A stretch of 64,000 nucleotides of DNA. Source: Alphaproteobacteria bacterium (GTDB lineage Bacteria > Pseudomonadota > Alphaproteobacteria > GCA-016699305). Location: the NCBI GenBank assembly GCA_016699305.1, contig CP064970.1:868001-932000 (forward strand), in the 5' to 3' direction. Below, piece by piece: positions 43,286-51,343 of the stretch. The translations under genes were made by a program, and so were the position numbers. The notes under the pieces were generated by a model, which did not search any database, was not told the DNA's origin, and saw nothing but the letters and a program-made list of their open reading frames with translations. Every line of letters begins with the position of its first letter. The stretch's first letter is position 1.

Positions 43286-43505
43286 CTTGATGGTTGCGCT
43301 TTTCTGAGCCGCAGCACCATCGGCAAGGATCGGTGATGGACTCCCGCTTTCGCGGGAGTGACGCATGAAGAGAGAGAGGCTCACAACAAGCCATGCCATA
43401 TCCATATGAAAAACAGTATCTTAGCGAGTCATGCCCGCGCAGGCGGGCATCCATCACCCGCCATTCACGCTGGGACTGAATCTCAGACTCTTCCCTCATT
43501 CCTAA
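43286..43505 (+). repeat. Dispersed palindromic repeat, form B, before the endolysin duplicate
   Basis: CAGCACCATCGGCAAGGAT, then the hairpin CTCCCGCTTTCGCGGGAG and, about 80 bp on, the second arm CATGCCCGCGCAGGCGGGCA, closing with CTCAGACTCTTCCCTCATTC. The closing part (43451 on) is itself the start of the 108-bp direct repeat shared with 44130-44237. Confidence 0.7.
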
Positions 43506-43558
43506 ACGACACAGGAGTTTTGCCTTATGCCACGCTCGGTGAACCCGGCGGGATTGGC
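43451..43558 (+). repeat. 108-bp direct repeat, first copy (endolysin 5' region)
   Basis: It matches 44130-44237 almost exactly, from CCATCACCCGCCA through the ribosome site ACACAGGAGTTTTGCCTT to the first ten codons of the endolysin (MPRSVNPAGL). The copies are 679 bp apart in the same direction. Confidence 0.9.
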
Positions 43559-43711
43559 GCTGCTGCGCGGTTGCTGTGTGTCAGCATCAAGACGCTGCAG
43601 AACTGGGAACAGCACCGCCGACACCCCACCGGCCCTGCATCGGCATTGCTCAAGATTGTGTCTTCGGCTCCCGATGTCGCTTCGTTCCCGGGAAGGCATG
43701 TAGTTTATTAG
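43527..43711 (+). pseudogene. Endolysin start fused to a truncated XRE antitoxin remnant
   Basis: The ATG at 43527 and ten codons copy the endolysin. From 43559, in another frame, the sequence encodes AARLLCVSIKTLQNWEQHRR and HPTGPASALLKIVSSAPDV, a typical C-terminal half of a HigA/NadS-type XRE antitoxin. The helix-turn-helix start and any toxin partner are missing. The endolysin frame itself runs into nonsense and stops at 43703. Confidence 0.75.
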
Positions 43712-43778
43712 GGGAAGATTCACATGTAATTGAACAGAGAGCTGTGTTTAGATTATCTGTTCAATTCTTAATCAACTT

Positions 43779-43961
43779 TCACACACCGGAATAGTAAAAC
43801 GCCACAGCTAACAACATTAGTAAGGCAAATCCAAAAACAGCCAGCGAAAACAGGAGTATTTTGTATATCGGCCAATTAAGTTGGAGGACGGCAAATCCAA
43901 AAACAGCCAGCAGAAGCAGGAATATCTCTAGCACTGTCTCCACCTCTTCTTCATACCCCAA
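43779..43961 (-). CDS. Tiny two-helix membrane protein with internal repeat
   Basis: 60 residues made of an acidic start (MGYEEEVETVLE) and two near-identical hydrophobic stretches (LLLLAVFGFAVLQL and LFSLAVFGFALLML). The DNA shows the repeat too: GGCAAATCCAAAAACAGCCA occurs at about 43816 and 43889. ACAGGGATTGGGGT precedes the ATG. No family is recognised. It lies in the AT-rich insert between the two endolysin 5' copies. Confidence 0.45.
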   Translation of the reverse strand: MGYEEEVETVLEIFLLLLAVFGFAVLQLNWPIYKILLFSLAVFGFALLMLLAVAFYYSGV

Positions 43962-44129
43962 TCCCTGTTAAAGACGCGATCCCCGCAAGAGCTGCGCCCC
44001 AGTGTTACCCTGTGTGGTTATCGGTTTTACAATCTGTCCCGCCTGACGCAGGGTAAATCCTAGCAATTTCATGGCACCGTTACAACGGAAGACAGCAGCA
44101 GGTGTAGCCCTCCTGCGCTTGATCTCGAT

Positions 44130-44237
44130 CCATCACCCGCCAGTCACATTGGCACTGAATCTCAGACTCTTCCCTCATTCCTAAACGACACAGGAGTTTT
44201 GCCTTATGCCACGCTCGGTGAACCCGGCGGGATTGGC
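44130..44237 (+). repeat. 108-bp direct repeat, second copy (intact endolysin 5' region)
   Basis: Partner of 43451-43558. The upstream half is the tail of a form-B palindromic repeat; the downstream half is the ribosome site and start of the functional endolysin. Confidence 0.9.
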
Positions 44238-44670
44238 TTTGTTGCGTCAATTCGAAGGATTGCGACTGAACGCCTATCGCTGCCCGGCCGGAATCTGGAC
44301 CATCGGTTACGGCCATACGCGCGGCGTCACGCCGCGCCAGACCGTCACGGACGAAGAGGCCGAAGAGCTTTTGATCCAGGACGTCTCCATCACAGCCGCC
44401 GCCGTCGAGGTTCTTGTCCAGGTGACGTTGAACGACAATCAGTTTTCGGCTTTGTGCTGCTTCGCCTTCAATGTGGGGACGGGTGCCTTGGCGGGATCGA
44501 CTCTGCTGCGCCTGTTGAATCGCGGTTGGTATAGCCAAGTCCCGGCGCAATGGATGCGCTGGACCAAGGCAAGCGGGCGCGATTTGCCAGGGCTGCGCGC
44601 GCGCCGCATCGCCGAAGCCACCCTGTGGGCGCAATCTTCCCCAACAAAAACGGAAAGGAATATTCCATGA
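44206..44670 (+). CDS. Endolysin, T4-type lysozyme (glycoside hydrolase 24)
   Basis: 154 residues. The active-site triad spacing E-8-C/D-5-T is present: Glu17 (RQFEGLRLNAYRC), Cys26 and Thr32 (GIWTIGYGHTRG). LNDNQFSALCCFAFNVGTGA and LPGLRARRIAEATLWAQ follow. It has no N-terminal export signal and so needs a holin, which is the next gene, overlapping by four bases. CAGGAGTTTTGCCTT is its ribosome site. Confidence 0.93.
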   Translation: MPRSVNPAGLALLRQFEGLRLNAYRCPAGIWTIGYGHTRGVTPRQTVTDEEAEELLIQDVSITAAAVEVLVQVTLNDNQFSALCCFAFNVGTGALAGSTLLRLLNRGWYSQVPAQWMRWTKASGRDLPGLRARRIAEATLWAQSSPTKTERNIP

Positions 44671-45191
44671 GCTTTGATTGGCAATCCCTTGTGCGCACCG
44701 TGGCCCCCGCTTTGGGCGCGGCCTTGGGCGGACCTTTGGGCGGGTTGGCGGCGCGGACCATCACCGGCGTGCTGCTAGGCGAGGAGACCCAGGACGAGCA
44801 AGCCCTGTCCCAGGCCCTACAAACCGCCAGCCCCGACCAACTCTTGGCCCTGAAAAAAGCCGATCAGGACTTTGCCGTACACTTGCGCGAGATGGATGTG
44901 GATATCGAACGCATCGCCGCACAGGACCGCGACAGCGCGCGCAAACGCGAATCCGATGTGCGCGACCGCGTGCCCGGATTCCTGGCTTTTCTGGTGGTGG
45001 CGGGGTTCTTTGGCGTCTTGGCCTGCCTGTTGGCCTATGGCACACCCAGCCAAGGCGGCGAGGCCTTGCTGGTTATCCTGGGCGCCCTATCGTCAGGCTT
45101 TGCCGCCGTGCTGGCCTATTATTTCGGCTCTTCCGCAGGGTCCAAACAGAAAACCGACTTGCTGGCCCAATCCCCTATAGCGCGCCGGTAA
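44667..45191 (+). CDS. 3TM-type holin of GTA-like clusters
   Basis: 174 residues from the ATG at 44667, which overlaps the endolysin stop. A hydrophobic, Gly/Ala-rich N-terminal segment (VAPALGAALGGPLGGLAART) is followed by a charged helical middle (LLALKKADQDFAVHLREMDV). Two clear membrane helices come last (PGFLAFLVVAGFFGVLACLL, LLVILGALSSGFAAVLAYYF). This is the pattern of GTA_holin_3TM proteins, which open the inner membrane for the endolysin. It closes the phage cluster. Confidence 0.85.
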   Translation: MSFDWQSLVRTVAPALGAALGGPLGGLAARTITGVLLGEETQDEQALSQALQTASPDQLLALKKADQDFAVHLREMDVDIERIAAQDRDSARKRESDVRDRVPGFLAFLVVAGFFGVLACLLAYGTPSQGGEALLVILGALSSGFAAVLAYYFGSSAGSKQKTDLLAQSPIARR

Positions 45192-45196
45192 ATGAC

Positions 45197-46321
45197 CTAC
45201 GGCTTGGCCGCCTCTGCCGCAGGAGCATCCTTGGCACCCTGGTTCAGCACCATGACCTTGGCACCTTCGTGCAGCTTGATCTGGCCGTCGGTGATCACCA
45301 AGTCCTCGGCGGTCAGGCCGCCGGACACTTCCACCTCGCCCACGCGGCGACCGGCCAATTGCAATTTGGCCAAAACCGCCTTGCCTTCGGCGACGCGGTA
45401 GACGAACAAGCCGTCCGGGCGCGTCATCAAGGCGCGTTCGGGGACCAACAACACGCGGCCCGTGCTGCTCGTGGCGATTTCGGCGCGCGCGAACAGGCCG
45501 GGGCGAAGCTGGTGATCGTCATTGGGTACACGCAAACGCACGGCCAGACTGCGACCATCGGGGTCCAAGCGCGGCTCAATCGCCACCACCTTGGCGGCAA
45601 AGCTGACGCCGGGCAGGGCATCTACTTTGATTTGCGCTTCTTGTCCCACAGACACGCCGGCAAAGGCGGTATCGGGCAGGCGCACATCCACCAAAAGCGG
45701 GGCGGGAGCGGTGACGGTGAACATCATACGCCCCGGTTCGACATAATCGCCCACATTCACTTGACGCAGGCCCAACACGCCGTCGAAAGGCGCGGTGATG
45801 GTCATTTTCGCCAATCGCGCCTCGGCCAGGGCCAACCGCGCTTCGGTTTCACGCAAGGTCGCCAAGGACTCGTCCACCGAACGGCGCGTCCCCGCCGCAC
45901 GCTGAGCCAGATCGCTGGCGCGCCCATGATTGGCGCGCGCCAAAATCAAGGCCGCCTTAGCCTCGTCGAATTCGGATTGAGCAATGCGGGTATCCAGGCG
46001 CACCAACACGTCGCCGGACTTGACCATCTGGCCTTCTTGGGCCGAGACCTCGGCCACGCGACCCGCCACTTCGGGAGCCAGCGACACCATATGCTCGGCG
46101 CGCAAATCGCCCAAGGCCGGAACCAAGCCGTTGCGTGCATCCGATGTCGGATGCACGGCAAAGACCGGCATGGCCATATCCGCCATGCCGCCGCCCGGGC
46201 CGCCGCCCTTCATGAACATGGCCATGATCTTGGCATGGGTCGTCCAGCCGATGACGCCGCCGACAACCAACAGCGCCACGATGGGCAGGATTTTCTTTAT
46301 CGGGCGGTCATTCAGGTTCAT
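45197..46321 (-). CDS. RND efflux periplasmic adaptor (HlyD/MFP family)
   Basis: 374 residues: an N-terminal anchor (KKILPIVALLVVGGVIGWTT), a lipoyl half-motif (VSLAPEVAGRVAEVSAQEGQ), a helical hairpin of about 70 residues, the second lipoyl half (ITAPFDGVLGLRQVNVGDYV) and a beta-barrel plus membrane-proximal domain to the end. Such adaptors bridge an RND pump and an outer-membrane channel. The pump gene is expected downstream on this strand but instead the phage holin lies there, 5 bp away and convergent, so the adaptor is an orphan here. Confidence 0.9.
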   Translation of the reverse strand: MNLNDRPIKKILPIVALLVVGGVIGWTTHAKIMAMFMKGGGPGGGMADMAMPVFAVHPTSDARNGLVPALGDLRAEHMVSLAPEVAGRVAEVSAQEGQMVKSGDVLVRLDTRIAQSEFDEAKAALILARANHGRASDLAQRAAGTRRSVDESLATLRETEARLALAEARLAKMTITAPFDGVLGLRQVNVGDYVEPGRMMFTVTAPAPLLVDVRLPDTAFAGVSVGQEAQIKVDALPGVSFAAKVVAIEPRLDPDGRSLAVRLRVPNDDHQLRPGLFARAEIATSSTGRVLLVPERALMTRPDGLFVYRVAEGKAVLAKLQLAGRRVGEVEVSGGLTAEDLVITDGQIKLHEGAKVMVLNQGAKDAPAAEAAKP

Positions 46322-46369
46322 CGCTCTTTCCCCTTATCCGGACGGCTTTCAGACTAACATGCCAGGGGG

Positions 46370-46954
46370 CTATCCGGCGATCCATTTGATCGCAAAGAAT
46401 CCGCCCACCAGCAAGGCAAAGAACAGCCAGCTAAGCAACGCGAAATGTTTTTCGATCATCCGATGCATCGGTTCGCCAAAACGCCACAGCAAGGCGGCGA
46501 CCAAGAAGAAACGCCCCGCGCGCGAGACAATGGCCGCCAGCACGAATAAGAACAGATTCAACTGGGTCACGCCGCTGACAATCGTGATGACCTTGAAGGG
46601 AAAGGGCGTAAATCCCGCCATCAGCACCCAGCCAAAGCCCCAGGCGTTGAATTTTTCCTGAAAGTCATGAAACAGGCCTTGGGCGTTATACAGATCCAAA
46701 ATCCATTTTCCCACGGTCTCGAAGGCGAAAAAGCCGATGGCATAGCCCAGCATGCCGCCCAGAACCGAAGCCAAGGTGCAGACCAGGGCAAAGCGAAAGG
46801 CGCGATCCCGATTGGCCAGACACATGGGGATCAGCATCACATCGGGCGGAATCGGGAAGATGGAGCTTTCGATGAACGAGACAATCGCCAAGGCTTTCTC
46901 GGCATGGGGACCACGCGCGGCATGCAGCATGCGGCTATAGAGTTTTTTCAGCAC
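46370..46954 (-). CDS. YqaA-family (DedA/VTT-type) membrane protein
   Basis: About 194 residues from a GTG at 46954, which has AAGGAAACTACTT upstream and starts after the yejE stop; an ATG at 47026 would overlap yejE by 56 bp. Features: SFIESSIFPIPPDVMLIPMC, ASVLGGMLGYAIGFFAF, the re-entrant GWVLMAGFTPFPFKVITIVS motif and AAIVSRAGRFFLVAALLWRF. VTT/DedA proteins act in membrane lipid homeostasis; YqaA itself has no proven role. Same strand as yejE and probably co-transcribed. Confidence 0.85.
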   Translation of the reverse strand: MLKKLYSRMLHAARGPHAEKALAIVSFIESSIFPIPPDVMLIPMCLANRDRAFRFALVCTLASVLGGMLGYAIGFFAFETVGKWILDLYNAQGLFHDFQEKFNAWGFGWVLMAGFTPFPFKVITIVSGVTQLNLFLFVLAAIVSRAGRFFLVAALLWRFGEPMHRMIEKHFALLSWLFFALLVGGFFAIKWIAG

Positions 46955-46970
46955 AAGTAGTTTCCTTTTC

Positions 46971-48014
46971 TTATCGAATGGCACCGACGGATCGACGTGG
47001 ATCAAAGGCGTCGCGGACGGCTTCACCCATGAAGATCAGCAAACTGAGTAACCCGCCCACCGTGACGAACCCGGCCAGACCCAGCCAGGGCGCTTGCAGA
47101 TTGTTCTTACCCTGATTCAGCAATTCGCCCAATGACGGCGATCCCGGCGGCAGGCCAAAGCCCAGAAAATCCAGCGCGGTTAAGGTGGCGATGGCCCCGT
47201 TCAAGATGAAGGGCAGATAGGTGATGGTGGCAACCATGGCATTGGGCAAGATATGACGCGCCATGATCCGCCGGTCGCTGGCCCCCAAGGCGCGCGCGGC
47301 GCGAACATAGTCGAAGTTGCGTGCGCGCAAAAATTCGGCGCGCACCACCGGCACCAGCTTCATCCAATCGAACAACAGCAACAGTAACAGCAACCATCCG
47401 GCGCTGGGCTGCACCAAACTGGCCAGGATCAGCAGCAGATACAAAACCGGCATACCCGACCATATCTCGATGACGCGCTGGCCGATCAGATCCAGCCATC
47501 CGCCGAAATACCCCTGCACCGCGCCCACGGCCACCCCCACCAGTGAGGATAAAATCGTCAGCGCCAAGCCGAACAACACCGATAATCGCAACCCATACAG
47601 CACCCGCGCCAACACGTCGCGTCCTTGATCATCCGTGCCCAACCAGTTATCCGCCGAAGGCGGCACCGGAGCAGGGGCGGGCATGGCGCGATTGATGGTG
47701 TCATGAGAAAACTCCACCAAGGGCCAAACCGCCCAACCGCGCTGGGATATGCGTTCGCGCAGCCACGGATCACGATAATCCGCCGGGGTCTCGAAATCCC
47801 CGCCAAAAGCCGTCTCGGGAATATCGGTCAGGATGGGAACGTAAAACCGCCCCTCATAGCGCACCAGTAAGGGACGGTCATTGGCCACAAGGTCAGAGGC
47901 CAAAGCAACGACGAACACGACCAAAAAAATCCTAAGCGACCACAGCCCGCGCCGGTTGGCGCGAAACAAGGCCCAGCGTCGCTGGGCCAATGGCGTGTGA
48001 AGAAAGGCAAACAT
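46971..48014 (-). CDS. yejE: Peptide ABC transporter permease YejE
   Basis: 347 residues from MFAFLHTPLAQRR at 48014; an earlier ATG at 48044 lies inside a large hairpin. The long first periplasmic loop (LLVRYEGRFYVPILTDIPET, RERISQRGWAVWPLVEFSHD) is specific to YejE within the DppC/OppC class. The permease core has NWLGTDDQGRDVLARVLYGL and the EAA loop YVRAARALGASDRRIMARHI. It pairs with YejB, whose gene is at 21.5 kb on the same strand. No yejF ATPase or yejA binding protein is adjacent. Confidence 0.92.
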   Translation of the reverse strand: MFAFLHTPLAQRRWALFRANRRGLWSLRIFLVVFVVALASDLVANDRPLLVRYEGRFYVPILTDIPETAFGGDFETPADYRDPWLRERISQRGWAVWPLVEFSHDTINRAMPAPAPVPPSADNWLGTDDQGRDVLARVLYGLRLSVLFGLALTILSSLVGVAVGAVQGYFGGWLDLIGQRVIEIWSGMPVLYLLLILASLVQPSAGWLLLLLLLFDWMKLVPVVRAEFLRARNFDYVRAARALGASDRRIMARHILPNAMVATITYLPFILNGAIATLTALDFLGFGLPPGSPSLGELLNQGKNNLQAPWLGLAGFVTVGGLLSLLIFMGEAVRDAFDPRRSVGAIR

Positions 48015-48019
48015 AGCCC

Positions 48020-48081
48020 GGCAGACTAATGCATATCCGCGCAACGCGAAAGCATGACGCGCGGATATGCATTAGTCTGCC
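48020..48081. repeat. 23-bp perfect inverted repeat upstream of yejE
   Basis: Left arm 48020-48042 (GGCAGACTAATGCATATCCG and three more bases) is exactly complementary to 48059-48081 around a 16-base spacer. It lies between yejE and the unknown gene ending at 48095. No T-run follows on either side. It may be a transcript-end hairpin, an operator pair or the trace of an excised element. Confidence 0.8.
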
Positions 48082-48094
48082 TTAGAGAGACCGC

Positions 48095-48838
48095 CTAAGG
48101 CGTTGGACGATTGACAGTCAGCTTGCATCGCCAATCAAAAGGCATCTCATCCGGACGGATTAAACAGCGCTGCGCCAATTTCACCGCCGCAACAGGCCAC
48201 TGAGACGCGACATCCAAATCGTCAATGCGTCCATGCCGACCGCCTTTCTGGTCCACAATGCGGTCCTGAGCATGGTCACGGATGATGCTATGGACATAAG
48301 ACAAATCGGGATGAGCCGCGCACACGCTCAAGAAGACGCGCACGACCTCCTCGGCGCGACCTGCAAAGGGGCATGTGACCTCTGCGGCCGAAGCCTTTTG
48401 GAGCAAGGGATCAAGGATGCCAGACACCTTGCGCCGCTGGATAGACATGGCTTGATTGAAACCGTGGATGTCATCTTTCCACAATTGCATCTGCCCCAGG
48501 TCGTCACGATCATCTATCAAGTCCGCGTGATGCCTAAAATTAGCCATCGTCAGTGTGAACATGTGCCGCACGCCGTCGCCCAGCTCCAGGCAGTCCACGG
48601 CATGGGATAGCTTATGAACCGGTGGCTCTCGTTTCTCATAAATGCTCAACGCCTTTTTGGATGTCAAATAAGCGATAAAGAACCCCCAGCACGGCTTATC
48701 ATTCTTCCGGTCTCCGATAAGAGTGTCCAAAGCACTGGCACAAGTCAGAAGATAATCATTCGCCAGAATGCCCATCGGCGTTTCTTTTTGGGTATCGCGA
48801 CAGCGAGGACCATTTTTATTTTTAATAGATTTTGTCAT
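48095..48838 (-). CDS. Unknown protein, reverse strand
   Basis: 247 residues from the ATG at 48838, with ACGGAGGAAAAA just upstream; a second possible start (MGILANDYLL) lies 21 codons in. Visible features: WGFFIAYLTSKKALSIYEKR, LSHAVDCLELGDGVRHMFTL, TMANFRHHADLIDDRDDLGQ and VVRVFLSVCAAHPDLSYVHS, a mainly helical, His/Asp-rich chain without signal peptide. No family is recognised. Like the other unknown cargo genes it is less GC-rich than its neighbours. Confidence 0.6.
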   Translation of the reverse strand: MTKSIKNKNGPRCRDTQKETPMGILANDYLLTCASALDTLIGDRKNDKPCWGFFIAYLTSKKALSIYEKREPPVHKLSHAVDCLELGDGVRHMFTLTMANFRHHADLIDDRDDLGQMQLWKDDIHGFNQAMSIQRRKVSGILDPLLQKASAAEVTCPFAGRAEEVVRVFLSVCAAHPDLSYVHSIIRDHAQDRIVDQKGGRHGRIDDLDVASQWPVAAVKLAQRCLIRPDEMPFDWRCKLTVNRPTP

Positions 48839-48987
48839 TTTTTCCTCCGTTCGCCTTGATCTTGTACTAATTCATAATGATTACGCAACCGGCGTATTAC
48901 TTTCGTATGCCTCAGCCCTATTGACTCGCTGGCCGTTGTGCTTGAAACAGAAGGGCAACCAATGAACGACTTTTGGCTCGAGGATCC

Positions 48988-50016
48988 ATGACGGCCGCGC
49001 AACGGCTTGATACTCTATGGCGGCGGGGCTGCAATTTTCTAGGCAGTCCGACGGCCATTCTGGGCGGGGCCATGACATGGCTGTCCGAGAGGAATCTTGT
49101 GGCGGCCATTTCCAATGCCGGTGGCTTTGGCGTATTGGCCAGCGGCGCGATGGAGCCTGCCATTCTGGACGCAGAGATCGTCGCCACGCAGCGCCTGACC
49201 TCGCGCCCCTTCGGCGTCAATCTGATCACCATGCATCCCCGACTGGACGCCCTGATCGATGTCTGTCTGGCGCGGCGCGTGGGGCATGTGGTGCTGGCAG
49301 GGGGCCTGCCGACGACGATCGCCATGCGCAAAGTCAAGCAAGGCGGGGCAAAATTGGTATGCTTCGCGCCGACTTTGGGCGTGGCGCGCAAACTGGTGCG
49401 CGACGGGGCCGATGCCCTGGTGATCGAAGGCATGGAGGCGGGCGGGCATATCGGCCCGGTTTCGACTTCGGTATTGGCGCAAGAGATTCTGCCCGAATTG
49501 GGCGGCAGTCTGCCGATCTTCGTGGCAGGCGGCATTGGTCGAGGCGAGATGATCGTCACCTATCTTGAGATGGGAGCCAGCGGCGTGCAGCTGGGCACGC
49601 GCTTTGTCTGCGCGCGCGAGTCGGTGGCGCATGAGAACTTCAAGAAAGCCTTCTTGCGCGCCAGCGCGCGCGATGCCGTGCCATCGGTCCAGATCGACCC
49701 TCGCTTTCCGGTGATCCCCGTGCGGGCGCTGGCCAACGCCGCCACACGCACCTTCATGAACAAGCAGCGCGAGGTGATCGCCCGCTTTGATAACGGCGAG
49801 ATCGATCAGAAATCCGTTCAATTGGAGATCGAGCATTTTTGGTCCGGGGCCTTGCGCCGCGCCGTGATCGAAGGCGATGTGGAAGGCGGCTCTTTGATGG
49901 CCGGGCAAAGCGTCGGGATGGTGACAAGCGAGCAGACCGCCACCGAGATCCTGGGCGAATTGGTGGAACAGGCGCGCCGTGCCCTGGCGGCCCGACTTGA
50001 GGAGGTCGACGCATGA
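48988..50016 (+). CDS. Nitronate monooxygenase family flavoprotein
   Basis: 342 residues from the ATG at 48988, with CTCGAGGATCC before it; a TTG five codons upstream is also possible. The TIM-barrel pattern of 2-nitropropane dioxygenase is clear: LVAAISNAGGFGVLASGAME, FGVNLITMHP, DALVIEGMEAGGHIG, FVAGGIGRGEMIVTYLEMGA and GVQLGTRFVCARES. It uses FMN to oxidise alkyl nitronates. The stop overlaps the RodZ-like start by four bases. Confidence 0.9.
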   Translation: MTAAQRLDTLWRRGCNFLGSPTAILGGAMTWLSERNLVAAISNAGGFGVLASGAMEPAILDAEIVATQRLTSRPFGVNLITMHPRLDALIDVCLARRVGHVVLAGGLPTTIAMRKVKQGGAKLVCFAPTLGVARKLVRDGADALVIEGMEAGGHIGPVSTSVLAQEILPELGGSLPIFVAGGIGRGEMIVTYLEMGASGVQLGTRFVCARESVAHENFKKAFLRASARDAVPSVQIDPRFPVIPVRALANAATRTFMNKQREVIARFDNGEIDQKSVQLEIEHFWSGALRRAVIEGDVEGGSLMAGQSVGMVTSEQTATEILGELVEQARRALAARLEEVDA

Positions 50017-51080
50017 CCGGACGCCGCAAGAACGCCGCAACGGATTCATCCCCCGGTCATGAATTGCCCCTGCCTTTGCTGGATTCTCCGACTTCCGAGG
50101 GGGACACAAGAAACAGCCAGGCGGCGGATGAACGCGAAAGCGCGCCTGATCCGGTCGTCCTGCCGCCCATCGCGGTGGCCCCGACTCCGACCGAGGGGCT
50201 TGGTTGGTTGCGTCAAGTGCGTATGGACAAAAACATCTCTCTCGATCAGGCAGAGCGCGATCTGCACATCCGCCGCCAATATCTGGAGGCAATCGAGGAA
50301 AACCATCTTTCCACCCTTCCCTCGGGCGTGGTGCTGGGGTTTGTGCGCAGCTATGCCCGTTATCTGGGCCTGGATGAAGACGAGGCCGTGGGCCGTTGTC
50401 GTCAGCAGGGTCGCGCCTTCTTGCGCGTGCGTCTGCAGATGCGCCAGCCGATGCCTGATGTCCAAACTCCCAGCGCTGGATTATTGACCCTGGCGGCCTT
50501 CACGGCCCTGGCTTTGTATGCGGGATGGTTCTTCTTTGCCAGCGAGGATCGCGCCTTGGTGTCGCGCCCGCCCGAATTGCCGTCTTCGCCTCCTATTGCG
50601 CTGCAATCTGCCGCGCCCGAGACGGCACCTCCCGGCATGGCACCCGTCTCGCCATCGGTTGTTGTGATGCCCTCTGCGCCGCCGGAAGCCACCGGTACGA
50701 CCGCCGCCGCCGTGCCGGCTCCCGTTCCTGATGCCGCCGTTTCCGCCATCCCCGAAGACAGCGCCGACTCGGCCCCGCTGCCGCCGGATATCGAGGAAGT
50801 TTCCATCGGACGCATTCAGCTTTATGCCGTGCAGCGAACATGGCTGCGCGTCATTGGCCCCAATGGTCGCACCATTGAAGAAGTGACCTTGAACGAGGGC
50901 GACAGCTATGAGCCGCCCGCCTCATCCGGCGTGACGATGGATGTGGGCAATGCCGGCGGCGTGGCGATGCAAGTGGATGGCCGCGACATGCCAAGCCTGG
51001 GCGGCATCGGCCAAGCCGTGCGCGGCCTATCTTTGGACGCCATCCGCGCCCGCGCCAAGGGAGAGGTTAAGCCGCGATGA
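50013..51080 (+). CDS. rodZ: RodZ-like cell-shape protein (HTH plus DUF4115)
   Basis: 355 residues. A disordered N terminus of about 60 residues is followed by an HTH (GLGWLRQVRMDKNISLDQAE, LHIRRQYLEAIEENHLSTLP, VVLGFVRSYARYLGLDEDEA). One membrane helix (LLTLAAFTALALYAGWFFFA) and a Pro/Ala/Ser-rich periplasmic linker lead to the C-terminal DUF4115 beta domain (YAVQRTWLRVIGPNGRTIEE, GVTMDVGNAGGVAMQVDGRD). RodZ links MreB filaments to the wall machine. The ispG gene that often follows is absent. Confidence 0.88.
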   Translation: MTGRRKNAATDSSPGHELPLPLLDSPTSEGDTRNSQAADERESAPDPVVLPPIAVAPTPTEGLGWLRQVRMDKNISLDQAERDLHIRRQYLEAIEENHLSTLPSGVVLGFVRSYARYLGLDEDEAVGRCRQQGRAFLRVRLQMRQPMPDVQTPSAGLLTLAAFTALALYAGWFFFASEDRALVSRPPELPSSPPIALQSAAPETAPPGMAPVSPSVVVMPSAPPEATGTTAAAVPAPVPDAAVSAIPEDSADSAPLPPDIEEVSIGRIQLYAVQRTWLRVIGPNGRTIEEVTLNEGDSYEPPASSGVTMDVGNAGGVAMQVDGRDMPSLGGIGQAVRGLSLDAIRARAKGEVKPR

Positions 51081-51111
51081 ATGCTGTGTGAATAGCGGAT
51101 ACATGCGCGCT

Positions 51112-51320
51112 TTATTCTCATATCAGCTTGTATAGGAATGATATGTCTGGACCATAAGTCCCATCGGCCAGGGCGGGCGATGGACCCTCGCCTTCGCGAG
51201 GGTGACTCCCGTGAGACAGGGAAAGAACTGGATTCCCACAAGCACTCAAAGCTTTTGCCATTCGCGCCTGTGCTGAATCTTAGACCCTTCATCCTATATG
51301 GAAATGATATGACTTTTTCT
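51112..51320 (+). repeat. Dispersed palindromic repeat, form A, shortened copy
   Basis: It starts TTATTCTCATATCAGCTTGT and lacks about 20 bp after the end motif seen in the copy at 6435. It then carries CCATCGGCCAGGGCGGGCGA, the hairpin CCTCGCCTTCGCGAGGG, CATTCGCGCCTGTGCTGAAT and the right-end ATCCTATATGGAAATGATAT. It separates rodZ from the convergent nuoA. Confidence 0.7.
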
Positions 51321-51343
51321 GAATTTTTGTGAATAGGGCCGAG

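Noticed and set aside
23562..45191. Active, complete prophage
   Set aside because: No integrase, repressor, replication or tail-tube genes are visible, and cellular genes interrupt the cluster; GTA-like or domesticated remnant fits better.
44678..46357. Open frame of 559 codons crossing the holin and antisense to the RND adaptor
   Set aside because: It spans two convincing genes in other frames; Arg/His/Gln-rich product without domains.
21512..48014. Simple insertion of the phage cluster between yejB and yejE
   Set aside because: The order is wrong for that: on the minus strand yejE comes before yejB.
48020..48081. Rho-independent terminator for the unknown gene at 48095
   Set aside because: The stem is strong, but no T-run follows on the reverse strand.
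49039..50292. Long antisense frame over nitronate monooxygenase
   Set aside because: Shadow of a high-GC gene; no start signals or family features.
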